DNA of 8,847 nucleotides from Erythrobacter sp. (GCA_030731635.1 JANQTR010000265.1:1-8847), one strand, 5' to 3'; counted from the first letter of the stretch, positions 1 through 6,325 are shown. The notes: generated by a model not told the origin, from the sequence alone. A program made the numbers and translations.

Positions 1-452
1 GCCATGAGCAACGCCGCGCCCGGATCGACGGCTTCACCGTCTGGTGCGAGCAGGACGATCAAACCGCTTGTCGCCACGGCAAGGCCCGCCCAGCCGGGCA
101 GGGTCAAGGTGTCACCGCGCACGTGTCCGACGGCCAGAATGGTCGCCTGAACGCATGCGAACAAGATCAGCGCGCCGGTGCCTGCACCAAGGCTGAGGTA
201 AGCGAGCGAGAACCCGCCAATATACACCGCCAGCGACAGCGCCCCCGGCCAATCGGACAGCACCGGTCGTCGTCCGATCACAGGCAACAAGACCGCAGCA
301 CCTGCCGCCAACCGGATCACCGAATAAGCGCCTGCACCGATTGCACCATCGCCCAGCGCCGCGCGCGCCAGCAGCGAATTGCCAGCAAATGCGGTGATCG
401 CGACCACCCCCAGCAGCAAGGTCACGATTGGCTGGCGCAAAGGCGCGTTCAT
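1..452 (-). CDS. EamA/DMT-family membrane transporter, 5' half (runs off the left edge)
   Basis: About 150 N-terminal residues of a drug/metabolite transporter superfamily permease are present; the rest lies beyond position 1. Hydrophobic segments lie at about residues 9-28, 42-62, 70-90, 92-112 and 119-137, matching the five helices of one EamA repeat; the full family has two such repeats and about 290-300 residues. The stretch SLGAGTGALILFACVQATIL (residues 87-106) resembles the end of a first EamA repeat. The substrate cannot be read from sequence; relatives export amino acids or metabolites through the inner membrane. The ATG at 452 is preferred because an AAGGA lies about 11 bases upstream. 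An in-frame ATG at 464 would sit directly on that AAGG, leaving no spacer. It lies 58 bases downstream of the YceI gene on the same strand and may be co-transcribed. Family call firm, function open. Confidence 0.85.
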   Translation of the reverse strand, partial: MNAPLRQPIVTLLLGVVAITAFAGNSLLARAALGDGAIGAGAYSVIRLAAGAAVLLPVIGRRPVLSDWPGALSLAVYIGGFSLAYLSLGAGTGALILFACVQATILAVGHVRGDTLTLPGWAGLAVATSGLIVLLAPDGEAVDPGAALLM

Positions 453-510
453 GCTGGCGGGCATCCTTGCAGCGCCCGGCGATCCGCTGCCGCCGAAGAG
501 CGAACCGGCC

Positions 511-1152
511 TCAGCTGCGGACGAAGGTGAGCGCGAAGGTCACTGGCACAGCGGGCGTGATTGAGGGCAGCTGCGCCAGCGCGCGCAATTCGCCCAGCTC
601 GTCGGTCAGTTCGAACATGTCGGTCGAGATGATCACCGGCGCGGTCGGCACCACGGTCACGCGGTCAGCCGAAACGCGGGTGACCAGCACTTCGGTCTCA
701 ACCGTGCTTTCGACACCTTTCAGAGCGATGGTGGCGTTCATGGAGCGCGTGATCGATTGGCCCACGGCAAGGCCCGCGAACGCCGCCGGATCGAGCTTCG
801 CCGTCACCACCGCCTTGGGATTGTCGGCCACCTGAAAGAAGATTTCGCGCATCCGTTCGTTGCGGATATCGACCCCGGTATTAACCGAGGCCAGATCGAT
901 ATCGAGCGTTGCGGTGCCATCGGCGGCAACCGTGCCAGACAGCGTGTCAAACCGATTGCTTTCGGCAATCTCGCCCGCCTTGATGCTGACATAGGCGAGG
1001 CGCGAGCCCGCCGGATCGAGCGTCCATGCGCCTTCGGTCACCGAAGCGGCCTCGGTCGCGGCATCCCTGGGCGCGTCAGCCGCAGGCTCGGCGCAGGCGG
1101 CAAGCCCCAAGGCGAGCGCAGCAGCAAGGGCTAGGGGGCGAACAATGGGCAT
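511..1152 (-). CDS. YceI-family lipoprotein
   Basis: This is a 213-residue YceI-domain protein. YceI proteins are lipocalin-like beta-barrels of the periplasm that bind isoprenoid-type lipids; the ligand here is unknown. The N-terminus is a lipoprotein signal: R5, a hydrophobic core, and the lipobox L17-A18-A19-C20, so Cys20 should be lipidated. An Ala/Glu/Asp-rich linker (21-40) precedes the domain (about 42-213), which shows WTLDPAGSRLAYVSIK, NRFDTLSGTV, DLASVNTGVDIRNERM and a beta-rich tail ending VPVTFALTFV. The reading frame stays open far upstream, to 1605, but that part overlaps the hydrolase gene and is not protein-like. The start at ATG 1152 follows from the signal peptide and an AAAGG about 11 bases upstream; the adjacent in-frame GTG at 1155 is an alternative with tighter spacing. 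The gene follows the hydrolase after 83 bases and precedes the EamA gene. Confidence 0.9.
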   Translation of the reverse strand: MPIVRPLALAAALALGLAACAEPAADAPRDAATEAASVTEGAWTLDPAGSRLAYVSIKAGEIAESNRFDTLSGTVAADGTATLDIDLASVNTGVDIRNERMREIFFQVADNPKAVVTAKLDPAAFAGLAVGQSITRSMNATIALKGVESTVETEVLVTRVSADRVTVVPTAPVIISTDMFELTDELGELRALAQLPSITPAVPVTFALTFVRS

Positions 1153-1235
1153 CACGGGTAGAACCTTTCGGGCGGGTGACTTCGGAAGTGAGGAATATGC
1201 GATTTGGCGGCACGCTGAAAGAGGGTATCCGGCGA

Positions 1236-1766
1236 TCATGCTATCCGGGCGTGATGGCGGCGGCGGATCAACCAGCCGGTGGCCGCCAATGCGAGGCATG
1301 GCAGCCAGACCAGCGTAAGCTCTGACACCAGCGTCACCACGCCGCGCGCAGAGAAGAAATCCGCTCCGATTGGTGACACGCGGATGGGCGTGATCGGCGC
1401 AAAGAAGCGCGTATCGGTGACCGGCCACAGCAGCGCAGGTCCAAGCCCGCCGCTGGTGAAAGCATCGAGCAGTCCGTGGCTCGCCATAGCGAGGGCGAGA
1501 AACGCGAAGGCTCCGACCGACCGCGCATCGCGCCATAGCAGCGCGACCGCGGCGGCCACCATCAGTGCAAAGGCAATCGCATGGGTCGCGCCGCGATGCC
1601 CCCACTGATCGGCATATTCGATGCCAATCGCAAACCCCACCACATCGGCATCGGGCAGCATCGCCAGCCCCGCCCCGGCCAACGCGAGCTTGGAGCTGAT
1701 CCGCGCCGGGCCCGCTGCAACAGCGATTGCCAGCGGCACGATGGCGTGAGTCATGATCGTGGGCAT
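1236..1766 (-). CDS. YdjM-like membrane-bound metal-dependent hydrolase (DUF457 type)
   Basis: A 176-residue inner-membrane protein. Conserved polar residues of the YdjM/DUF457 family are visible: His7 in the MTHAIVPLA start, the LPDAD pair (Asp39, Asp41), GHRGATHA (His57, Arg58, His62) and SHGLLDAFTSGG (His97, Asp101). These His/Asp residues, set among hydrophobic helices, suggest a metal site near the membrane. The family is labelled metal-dependent hydrolase by homology, but its substrate is not known. Hydrophobic stretches lie at about 8-20, 27-48, 60-78, 84-105 and 143-167, followed by a basic tail RRRHHARIA. The ATG at 1766 gives MPTIMTHA; an internal ATG at 1754 is possible, and neither has a strong Shine-Dalgarno sequence. 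It begins 25 bases after the guaA stop with no terminator between, so it is probably read with guaA. Confidence 0.83.
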   Translation of the reverse strand: MPTIMTHAIVPLAIAVAAGPARISSKLALAGAGLAMLPDADVVGFAIGIEYADQWGHRGATHAIAFALMVAAAVALLWRDARSVGAFAFLALAMASHGLLDAFTSGGLGPALLWPVTDTRFFAPITPIRVSPIGADFFSARGVVTLVSELTLVWLPCLALAATGWLIRRRHHARIA

Positions 1767-1791
1767 TGGCGCCCCGGAACTCGCTTGCGCC

Positions 1792-3393
1792 TTATTCCCA
1801 CTCGATCGTGCCGGGCGGTTTGGACGTGTAATCATAAACCACGCGGTTGATGCCCTTGACCTCGTTGACGATGCGAGTCGCAACGCGGGTCAGGAAACCG
1901 GCGTCATAAGGGAAGACATCAGCCGTCATCCCGTCGGTGGAGGTGACGGCACGCAGGGCGCAGACGTTGTCGTACGTGCGCGCGTCGCCCATCACGCCCA
2001 CCGTCTTGACCGGCAGCAGCACCGCAAACGCCTGCCAGATCGCATCATACAGCCCGGCATTGCGGATTTCTTCGAGGTAGATCGCATCGGCCTTGCGCAG
2101 GATGTCGCAGCGTTCCTTGGTGACTTCGCCGGGGATGCGGATCGCAAGGCCGGGGCCGGGGAAGGGATGGCGACCAACGAACGCATCGGGCAGGCCCAGT
2201 TCGCGGCCCAGTTCGCGCACTTCGTCCTTGAACAACTCGCGCAAGGGTTCGACCAGCTGCATGTTCATGCGTTCGGGCAGGCCGCCGACATTGTGGTGGC
2301 TTTTGATCGTGACGCTCGGCCCGCCGGTGAAGCTGACACTCTCGATCACATCGGGATAAAGCGTGCCTTGGGCGAGGAAATCGGCCCCACCGACCTTGTT
2401 CGCCTCGGTCTCGAACACGTCGATGAAGGTCTTGCCGATAAATTTGCGCTTGGCCTCGGGGTCGGTAAGGCCAGCGAGACCGCCGAGGAACAGCGCCTCA
2501 GCCTCAACATGCACCAGCGGGATGTTGTAATGATCGCGGAACAGAGTGACGACCTGCTCCGCCTCGTTCATCCGCATCAGCCCGTGATCGACGAACACAC
2601 AGGTTAGCTGATCGCCGATCGCTTCGTGGATCAGAACCGCAGCAACCGCCGAATCGACCCCGCCTGACAACCCGCAGATGACGCGCCTGTCGCCAACCTG
2701 GGCGCGGATTTCGGCGATCTTGGTCTTGCGGAACTCGGCCATCGTCCAATCGCCCGTCAATCCGCAGACATGGCGCACGAAATTGGCAATCAGCTTGCCG
2801 CCATCGGGGGTGTGGACGACCTCGGGGTGGAACTGGGTGCCGTAAAACTTGCGTGCCTCGTCCGCGATAACGGCAAAGGGCGCGCCATCCGACGTGGCGA
2901 CGATTTCGAAGCCGGGGGCAAATTGCGTCACCTTGTCGCCGTGGCTCATCCACACCTGATGCCGATCGCCCACGTCCCACAGACCGTCGAACAGCGCGCA
3001 ATCGGCCGTGACAGTCAGGAACGCGCGGCCAAATTCGCCGCCTTCGCCTGTTTCATGTCCGGGGCGCACTTCGCCGCCCAATTGGTGGCTCATCACCTGC
3101 TGGCCATAACAAATGCCGAGAATCGGGATACCCGCCTCGAACAGCGCCTGCGGCGCGCGCGGTGATCCATCATCGGGAACGCTGGCGGGCGAGCCTGACA
3201 GGATGATGCCTTTGGGCTTCATCCGCCGGAACGCCGCTTCCGCTTGGGTAAAGGGCGCGATTTCGGAATAGACCCCGGCCTCACGCACCCGCCGCGCGAT
3301 CAATTGCGTTACCTGACTACCGAAATCGACGATCAGGATGGAATCGGACACAGCGGAAAGGCCCGCCTGCGATGGGGATGGGTGCGCGGTCAT
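1792..3393 (-). CDS. guaA: GMP synthase (glutamine-hydrolysing)
   Basis: GuaA converts XMP to GMP using ATP and ammonia released from glutamine, the last step of guanine nucleotide synthesis in the cytoplasm. The product is 533 residues, the usual size. The N-terminal class I glutaminase domain (about 18-210) has the nucleophile Cys95 in GICYGQQV and the His189/Glu191 pair in QFHPEV. The ATP pyrophosphatase domain (about 217-410) has the P-loop SGGVDS at 243-248. The C-terminal dimerisation domain contains RHPFPGPGLAIRIPGE and ends KPPGTIEWE. All key residues are present, so the enzyme should be active. The start is uncertain: ATG 3393 adds a 14-residue Pro/Ser-rich lead, whereas an in-frame GTG at 3351 would begin directly at SDSILIVDFG. 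Neither has a good ribosome binding site. It heads the minus-strand gene series and is divergent from urcA. Confidence 0.98.
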   Translation of the reverse strand: MTAHPSPSQAGLSAVSDSILIVDFGSQVTQLIARRVREAGVYSEIAPFTQAEAAFRRMKPKGIILSGSPASVPDDGSPRAPQALFEAGIPILGICYGQQVMSHQLGGEVRPGHETGEGGEFGRAFLTVTADCALFDGLWDVGDRHQVWMSHGDKVTQFAPGFEIVATSDGAPFAVIADEARKFYGTQFHPEVVHTPDGGKLIANFVRHVCGLTGDWTMAEFRKTKIAEIRAQVGDRRVICGLSGGVDSAVAAVLIHEAIGDQLTCVFVDHGLMRMNEAEQVVTLFRDHYNIPLVHVEAEALFLGGLAGLTDPEAKRKFIGKTFIDVFETEANKVGGADFLAQGTLYPDVIESVSFTGGPSVTIKSHHNVGGLPERMNMQLVEPLRELFKDEVRELGRELGLPDAFVGRHPFPGPGLAIRIPGEVTKERCDILRKADAIYLEEIRNAGLYDAIWQAFAVLLPVKTVGVMGDARTYDNVCALRAVTSTDGMTADVFPYDAGFLTRVATRIVNEVKGINRVVYDYTSKPPGTIEWE

Positions 3394-3662
3394 GGGCGCG
3401 AATTAAGCAGCGCACCGGGCGCTGTCCAGCATCGCCGCACCCCAAACCCGGTATTTTGCACTGCAGCAATTTTCTTCACACGCAAATTCAACAAGTTCCC
3501 GAAAAACCGTTCCAGTTTCGTTGCAATCTTTGGAACCATCTTCGCGCATTTCGCATTTGCACATTTATCTTGTGCACTGCACCAGAGTTTCAAACAGCAA
3601 CTGAATGCCGGCCAGCGGCATCGCAATCCTGACACCCTCTCTTGCTTTTCGGAGTTTTTTCA
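3394..3662. promoter_or_regulatory. Divergent spacer between guaA and urcA
   Basis: This 269-base AT-richer stretch must hold the promoters of guaA (leftward) and urcA (rightward). I could not fix a convincing -35/-10 pair for either. Visible structure: a dyad TGCACA-N7-TGTGCA at 3558-3576; the nine-base word TGCACTGCA at 3457-3465 and again at 3573-3581; and a CGCATTT tandem near 3545-3558. No RNA gene or further ORF with protein-like content was seen. Confidence 0.5.
3558..3576. promoter_or_regulatory. Inverted repeat TGCACA-N7-TGTGCA upstream of urcA
   Basis: A perfect 6-bp dyad with a seven-base AT-rich centre (TTTATCT) lies about 87 bases before the urcA start codon. The spacing and symmetry fit a dimeric regulator site, but no named regulator is recognised. 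A site this short could arise by chance. Confidence 0.3.
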
Positions 3663-3986
3663 ATGCGTTTTGCTCTTCCCCTGATCGCACTCGCCGTTGT
3701 TGCCGTTCCTGCCGTTGCAGCGCCCGCCGCTGACACTACCGTCACTGTGAGCATTGCTTATGGCGATGTCGACGTGACCAGCGCTGAGGGCCGTGCTGCG
3801 CTTGAATCGCGCATCGATGCCAAGCTGCGCAAGGCCTGCGCGATTGAAGGCGCCGCACGCTACACCCACGTCCGCACTGCGGTGGACAGCAAGTGCGTCG
3901 CCGATGCCCGCGATGCCGCGATGGCCGAAGTCGAGCGGGTTGCCGCAGCTGAAGCCCGCAGCGGGCGCGCAGTTGCCGCCAACTGA
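3663..3986 (+). CDS. UrcA-family small secreted protein
   Basis: A 107-residue exported protein. Residues 1-20 form a Sec signal peptide (MRFALPL, a hydrophobic core, then a probable cleavage after AVA/A near 19-20). The mature part carries the UrcA-family signature: a VSIAYGDVDVTSAEGRAALESRI block at about 29-51, a basic helix, and two cysteines, Cys59 and Cys78, that could form a disulphide. The C-terminus is an Ala/Glu/Arg-rich helix. UrcA proteins are widespread in sphingomonads and caulobacters, often in many copies, with no settled function. The start at 3663 is chosen over an in-frame ATG at 3642 because CGGAG lies eight bases before it and the signal peptide begins there. The gene stands alone, divergent from guaA, and is followed by a hairpin terminator. 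Confidence 0.85.
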   Translation: MRFALPLIALAVVAVPAVAAPAADTTVTVSIAYGDVDVTSAEGRAALESRIDAKLRKACAIEGAARYTHVRTAVDSKCVADARDAAMAEVERVAAAEARSGRAVAAN

Positions 3987-4010
3987 GGCATTTTATCTAA
4001 GAATTTCAGC

Positions 4011-4040
4011 GCGGCCGCCGGAACAATCCGGCGGCCGTTT
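4011..4040 (+). terminator. Intrinsic terminator of urcA
   Basis: An 11-bp perfect GC-rich stem (4012-4022 paired with 4027-4037) closes a four-base loop ACAA, starting 25 bases after the urcA stop. Only three Ts follow the stem (4038-4040), so the U-tract is short. The stem's strength and position still make termination the best reading. Confidence 0.7.
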
Positions 4041-4110
4041 GCATTGGCACGCCAACCTCTTTGTTGCAAACTATGCAACTATTTTGAGTGTTTTCGCATT
4101 TGAATTCGAT

Positions 4111-4224
4111 TCAATCGAACACCAATTGGCTGCCAGAGCGATCCCCTCCCCTGGGGACATCGCCCGGCAGCGTCAGGTCGAACTCGGCCCCGCTGTCTGA
4201 CTGCACGACCCGGCAGCGTCCGCC
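4111..4224 (-). pseudogene. Possible relic of a histidine-kinase C-terminus
   Basis: Read on the minus strand, 37 codons ending in TGA at 4111-4113 give GGRCRVVQSDSGAEFDLTLP followed by 17 more residues. This resembles the end of a HATPase_c domain, where a GG-x-(I/C)-x-V-x-S-x-x-G-x-x-F-x-(L/V)-x-LP pattern is usual. About 78% of its codons end in G or C, as in coding DNA here. The frame stays open up to 4350, where a TGA (4351-4353) closes it, and no ATG, GTG or TTG able to start it was found before the motif. The catalytic parts of a kinase are absent. A chance resemblance cannot be excluded. Confidence 0.25.
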
Positions 4225-4294
4225 AGAGCATCCCCCCTCGCTCGGCCAGCCTGCTTTGTCAGGTCCGGCGCAAGGCGCTTGGCCAGCAGCGAAC

Positions 4295-4338
4295 GAGACG
4301 CGGCCACCCCTCCCCCCCTGAAATGGTGGCCGCGTCTC
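4295..4338. repeat. Perfect 14-bp inverted repeat (long hairpin)
   Basis: GAGACGCGGCCACC (4295-4308) and its exact reverse complement (4325-4338) flank a 16-base loop rich in C on the plus strand. The stem can continue after an internal loop through GCCAGC (4282-4287) and GCTGGC (4341-4346). No T-run follows on either strand, so it is not a classic intrinsic terminator. It could be part of an RNA, a dispersed palindromic element or a recombination scar. Confidence 0.6.
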
Positions 4339-4413
4339 AAGCTGGCGGCTTCATGCGCATAGGTTTCGGGTGGATTTCAGGCTTACTTTTGTGGGGATTG
4401 TTTGCGAATTTCG

Positions 4414-4441
4414 ATCACGGTGATGTGTATTTTTACATCAC
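4414..4441. promoter_or_regulatory. Candidate operator: three alternating ATCAC/GTGAT half-sites
   Basis: ATCAC-g-GTGAT (4414-4424) overlaps GTGATGT-N8-ACATCAC (4420-4441), giving two nested dyads that share a half-site. They end eight bases before the -35 element of the micro-gene promoter, a usual place for an activator or repressor. The regulator is not identified. The half-site partly recalls CRP/FNR-type words but does not match either consensus. Confidence 0.35.
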
Positions 4442-4449
4442 AATGTTAA

Positions 4450-4479
4450 TTGATAATTACGCTGAACTTTCTATATGAT
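4450..4479 (+). promoter_or_regulatory. Sigma-70-like promoter of the 27-aa micro-gene
   Basis: TTGATA (4450-4455) and TATGAT (4474-4479) each match the consensus at five of six bases, with an 18-base spacer. TATATG (4472-4477) with a 16-base spacer is the alternative. The -35 overlaps a small dyad TAATT-GAT-AATTA (4447-4459). Transcription would begin near 4486, leaving a leader of about 75 bases. Confidence 0.6.
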
Positions 4480-4484
4480 GCCCA

Positions 4485-4523
4485 GGCCCGACCGCCTCTC
4501 CCTCTCTCCCCCGAGGGTCGGCC
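4485..4523 (+). ncRNA. Leader hairpin upstream of the micro-gene
   Basis: GGCC-c-GACC (4485-4493) pairs with GGTCGGCC (4516-4523) with one bulged C, and CTC (4496-4498) can pair with GAG (4513-4515) further in. The loop is a pyrimidine-rich run. The structure sits at the probable transcript start and about 22 bases before the ribosome binding site AGGGA (4546-4550). It may stabilise the transcript or control its translation. Confidence 0.4.
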
Positions 4524-4559
4524 GGGTTCCCAACCACAACATAACAGGGAATTTGAACC

Positions 4560-4643
4560 ATGCGTATGATCAGCGAAAAGGCTGTCGCCTTTGTCCTCGC
4601 CCTCGCCATGAGCGGTGCCGCATTCAACACGCTTTTCGTCTGA
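4560..4643 (+). CDS. 27-residue hydrophobic micro-protein
   Basis: A short ORF, not recognised as a named family. It begins MRMISEKAVAF, continues as an Ala/Leu/Val-rich helix with a MSGAAFN turn, and ends in TLFV. The charged start (Arg2, Glu6, Lys7) and hydrophobic remainder look like a single membrane helix or an isolated signal-peptide-like segment. Support for expression is unusually good for so small an ORF: AGGGA lies nine bases before the ATG, a near-consensus promoter lies about 80 bases upstream, and a strong intrinsic terminator starts about 50 bases after the stop. Candidate roles, all inference, are a regulatory leader peptide, a membrane micro-protein, or the peptide part of a dual-function small RNA. 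The next gene is on the opposite strand, so it is not a leader for a downstream gene. Confidence 0.55.
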   Translation: MRMISEKAVAFVLALAMSGAAFNTLFV

Positions 4644-4688
4644 GGCATCTGCCTCGGGATTGCGTTATACGTGCCGGCGAATGCCGGC
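4640..4688 (+). other. Two short hairpins between the micro-gene stop and its terminator
   Basis: CTGAGGC (4640-4646) pairs with GCCTCGG (4651-4657) around the loop ATCT, with one U-G pair, and takes in the stop codon. GCCGGC (4673-4678) pairs with GCCGGC (4683-4688) around GAAT. With the leader hairpin and terminator, about half of the roughly 250-base transcript would be base-paired. Confidence 0.4.
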
Positions 4689-4695
4689 CAAGTCT

Positions 4696-4735
4696 GGCCC
4701 GGTTCTCCAAGAGGGGAGCCGGGCCGAGCTTTTTT
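4696..4735 (+). terminator. Strong intrinsic terminator of the micro-gene
   Basis: A 13-bp stem (4696-4708 paired with 4713-4725, including two G-U pairs) closes the loop AAGA. After GAGC come six Ts (4730-4735). The T-tract is on the plus strand only, so it acts for rightward transcription from the micro-gene. The convergent ligase gene ends 37 bases further on, and this hairpin gives it no U-tract. Confidence 0.85.
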
Positions 4736-4771
4736 GGGGCCAGAGTCAGCGGCCAAGTCAAAGAGCGGGCG

Positions 4772-6325
4772 CTATTCCACCCCGCCAAGGCGTGCGGCCT
4801 CTTCGCGCAAATCGCTTTTGAGCAGCTTACCGATGTGGCTGCGCGGCATTTCGGCAATCGGGTGCAACGCCGCCAACCGCTGAGTCTTGCCGAGCCGCGC
4901 ATTGACCGCCGCCAGAATCGTCGCCGGATCACCCCCGCCATCCTTGAGCACAGCAAAACCGACCGGACTTTCCCCCCATTTGCGGGACGGCATGCCCACC
5001 ACCGCAGCCTCGACCACACCAGCCTCCTTCAGCAATTCAGCCTCAAGGTCGCTCGGGTAGATGTTGAACCCGCCGGAGATGATCATGTCTTTGGCGCGGC
5101 CCACCAGTTCAACAAAGCCCTCGGCATCGACCCGGCCGATATCGCCCATCCGCATCCATGCCTCTCCGGTCGCAGGGTCGATCCACTGCGCCTCCAGCGT
5201 CTTGTCGGGACGGTTCTTGTACCCGCTCATCATCGTCAGACTGCGGCCGATCAGGTTGCCCGGGGTACCGGGCGGCACTTCGCGGTCATGGTCATCGAGC
5301 ACCTTCAGCTCGCTTCCCGGCGCAGGGCGGCCGACAGTGTGGAGCTTGTCGGGGAATTCGTGTGCGGCGAGCAGGCAGACCACGCCGCCTTCAGTCATCG
5401 AATAAATTTCGATCAGCCCACCCGGCATTCGCGCCAGCACCTCGCGCTTGAGATCAGCCGGAAACGGCGCCGAAGTGCAGTATTTGAGTTTCAGCGCCGA
5501 CAGATCGAAATCATCGAACCCGGCATAATCCATCAGCCGCTGATATTGCACCGGCACCAGCATGGTGATCGTGGTGCGGTCAGCCTGCGCATGGGCGAGC
5601 CACTGCCCGCAATCGAACTTCCCCATCACCCGCACGCACCCGCCCGCCAGCAACACTGGCAGAAACGCAACCATCGTGGTGTTGGAATAGAGCGGGGTCG
5701 ACGCAAGCGAGCGGACGTCCAGCCCGGAGCCGAGATAGGACAGCGCGGTCGCCGCAAATTGCCGCCAGCGCATCTGGTGTGAATGGACGATGCCCTTGGG
5801 AATACCCGTGGTGCCGCTGGAATAGATGATGTTGAACGAGTCTTTGGGCTCCGGCTTGAACTCCGGCGCGCGGCTGCCGGGAGGGGCCATCCACTGATCG
5901 ATGTTCTCTAATGGCACGCGAATTAGGTCCGCCATGAATTCCGGCCCCAGCTCCGCCGCCTTGGCCGCATCGATGAAGAGGTGCGCGGCGCCCGAATCGC
6001 GCGCCATACCTTCAAGCTGTTCAGCCGAGGCACTGGTCGTCAGCGGCGCTGCTACCCCGCCCGCGCGCATTGCCGCCAGAAACACCAGCGCATATTCGAC
6101 GTTGGAGGTGCCGAGGATCGCCACCGATTGTCCGCGCGTCAGGCCGGTTTCAACCAACCGTGCCGCCAGCCGTTCGACCAGCCCGACCAGCTCGGCCCAA
6201 TAGACCTCGCGCTTTTCATCCACGATTGCGAGGTCATCGCCCTTGATCCGCGACCATTCCATCAGGATATCGGGAAATGCGCCGAACGGTTCGGCAAGGC
6301 GGGCGGTCATCATTTCGGTGCTCAT
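4772..6325 (-). CDS. Acyl-CoA synthetase-like AMP-forming ligase
   Basis: A 517-residue class I adenylate-forming enzyme that would activate a carboxylic acid with ATP to an acyl-AMP and pass it to coenzyme A. Motifs in order: P-loop YSSGTTGIPKG (168-178), YSMTEG (308-313), the ATP-ribose aspartate in MRMGDIG (Asp395), the hinge GRAKDMIISGGFNIYPSDLE (409-428), and the C-terminal catalytic lysine Lys500 in SHIGKLLKSDLR. Size and motifs fit fatty acyl-CoA or aryl/4-coumarate-type CoA ligases; the substrate cannot be assigned. No signal peptide or membrane helix, so cytoplasmic. Start choice is soft: ATGs at 6337, 6325, 6313 and 6310 are all in frame and none has a strong Shine-Dalgarno; 6325 gives MSTEMMTARLAEPF. 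It is divergent from the PIG-L gene, whose promoter region it shares. Confidence 0.92.
   Translation of the reverse strand: MSTEMMTARLAEPFGAFPDILMEWSRIKGDDLAIVDEKREVYWAELVGLVERLAARLVETGLTRGQSVAILGTSNVEYALVFLAAMRAGGVAAPLTTSASAEQLEGMARDSGAAHLFIDAAKAAELGPEFMADLIRVPLENIDQWMAPPGSRAPEFKPEPKDSFNIIYSSGTTGIPKGIVHSHQMRWRQFAATALSYLGSGLDVRSLASTPLYSNTTMVAFLPVLLAGGCVRVMGKFDCGQWLAHAQADRTTITMLVPVQYQRLMDYAGFDDFDLSALKLKYCTSAPFPADLKREVLARMPGGLIEIYSMTEGGVVCLLAAHEFPDKLHTVGRPAPGSELKVLDDHDREVPPGTPGNLIGRSLTMMSGYKNRPDKTLEAQWIDPATGEAWMRMGDIGRVDAEGFVELVGRAKDMIISGGFNIYPSDLEAELLKEAGVVEAAVVGMPSRKWGESPVGFAVLKDGGGDPATILAAVNARLGKTQRLAALHPIAEMPRSHIGKLLKSDLREEAARLGGVE

Larger units (their letters stand above)
4041..4449. other. 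Long spacer without a conventional gene
   Basis: Between the urcA terminator and the promoter of the micro-gene, no ORF with a start codon and protein-like content was found on either strand. The stretch holds a possible histidine-kinase relic on the minus strand (4111-4224), a perfect 14-bp inverted repeat (4295-4338) and GTGAT/ATCAC dyads (4414-4441). From about 4351 the base composition turns AT-rich, as expected for a regulatory region. Confidence 0.6.

Noticed and set aside
1153..1605. A long upstream extension of the YceI reading frame that would make a 364-residue protein
   Set aside because: The extra 151 residues overlap the hydrolase gene in another frame and are Arg/Pro/Cys-rich without family features. 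The lipoprotein signal at 1152 marks the real start.
1753..2607. A 284-residue plus-strand frame opposite guaA
   Set aside because: It is an antisense shadow of an intact guaA; its composition mirrors guaA codons and it shows no domain.
4163..4220. Direct repeat CCCGGCAGCGTC (4163-4174 and 4209-4220)
   Set aside because: Only 12 bases, GC-rich, two copies, and in different frames of the possible kinase relic; a chance match is likely.
4475..5782. A 435-residue open frame on the plus strand opposite the ligase, beginning just at the micro-gene promoter
   Set aside because: It is antisense to a clear ligase gene, is rich in His/Arg/Gln as expected from reading GC-rich codons backwards, has no ribosome binding site, and would have to read through the strong terminator at 4696-4735.
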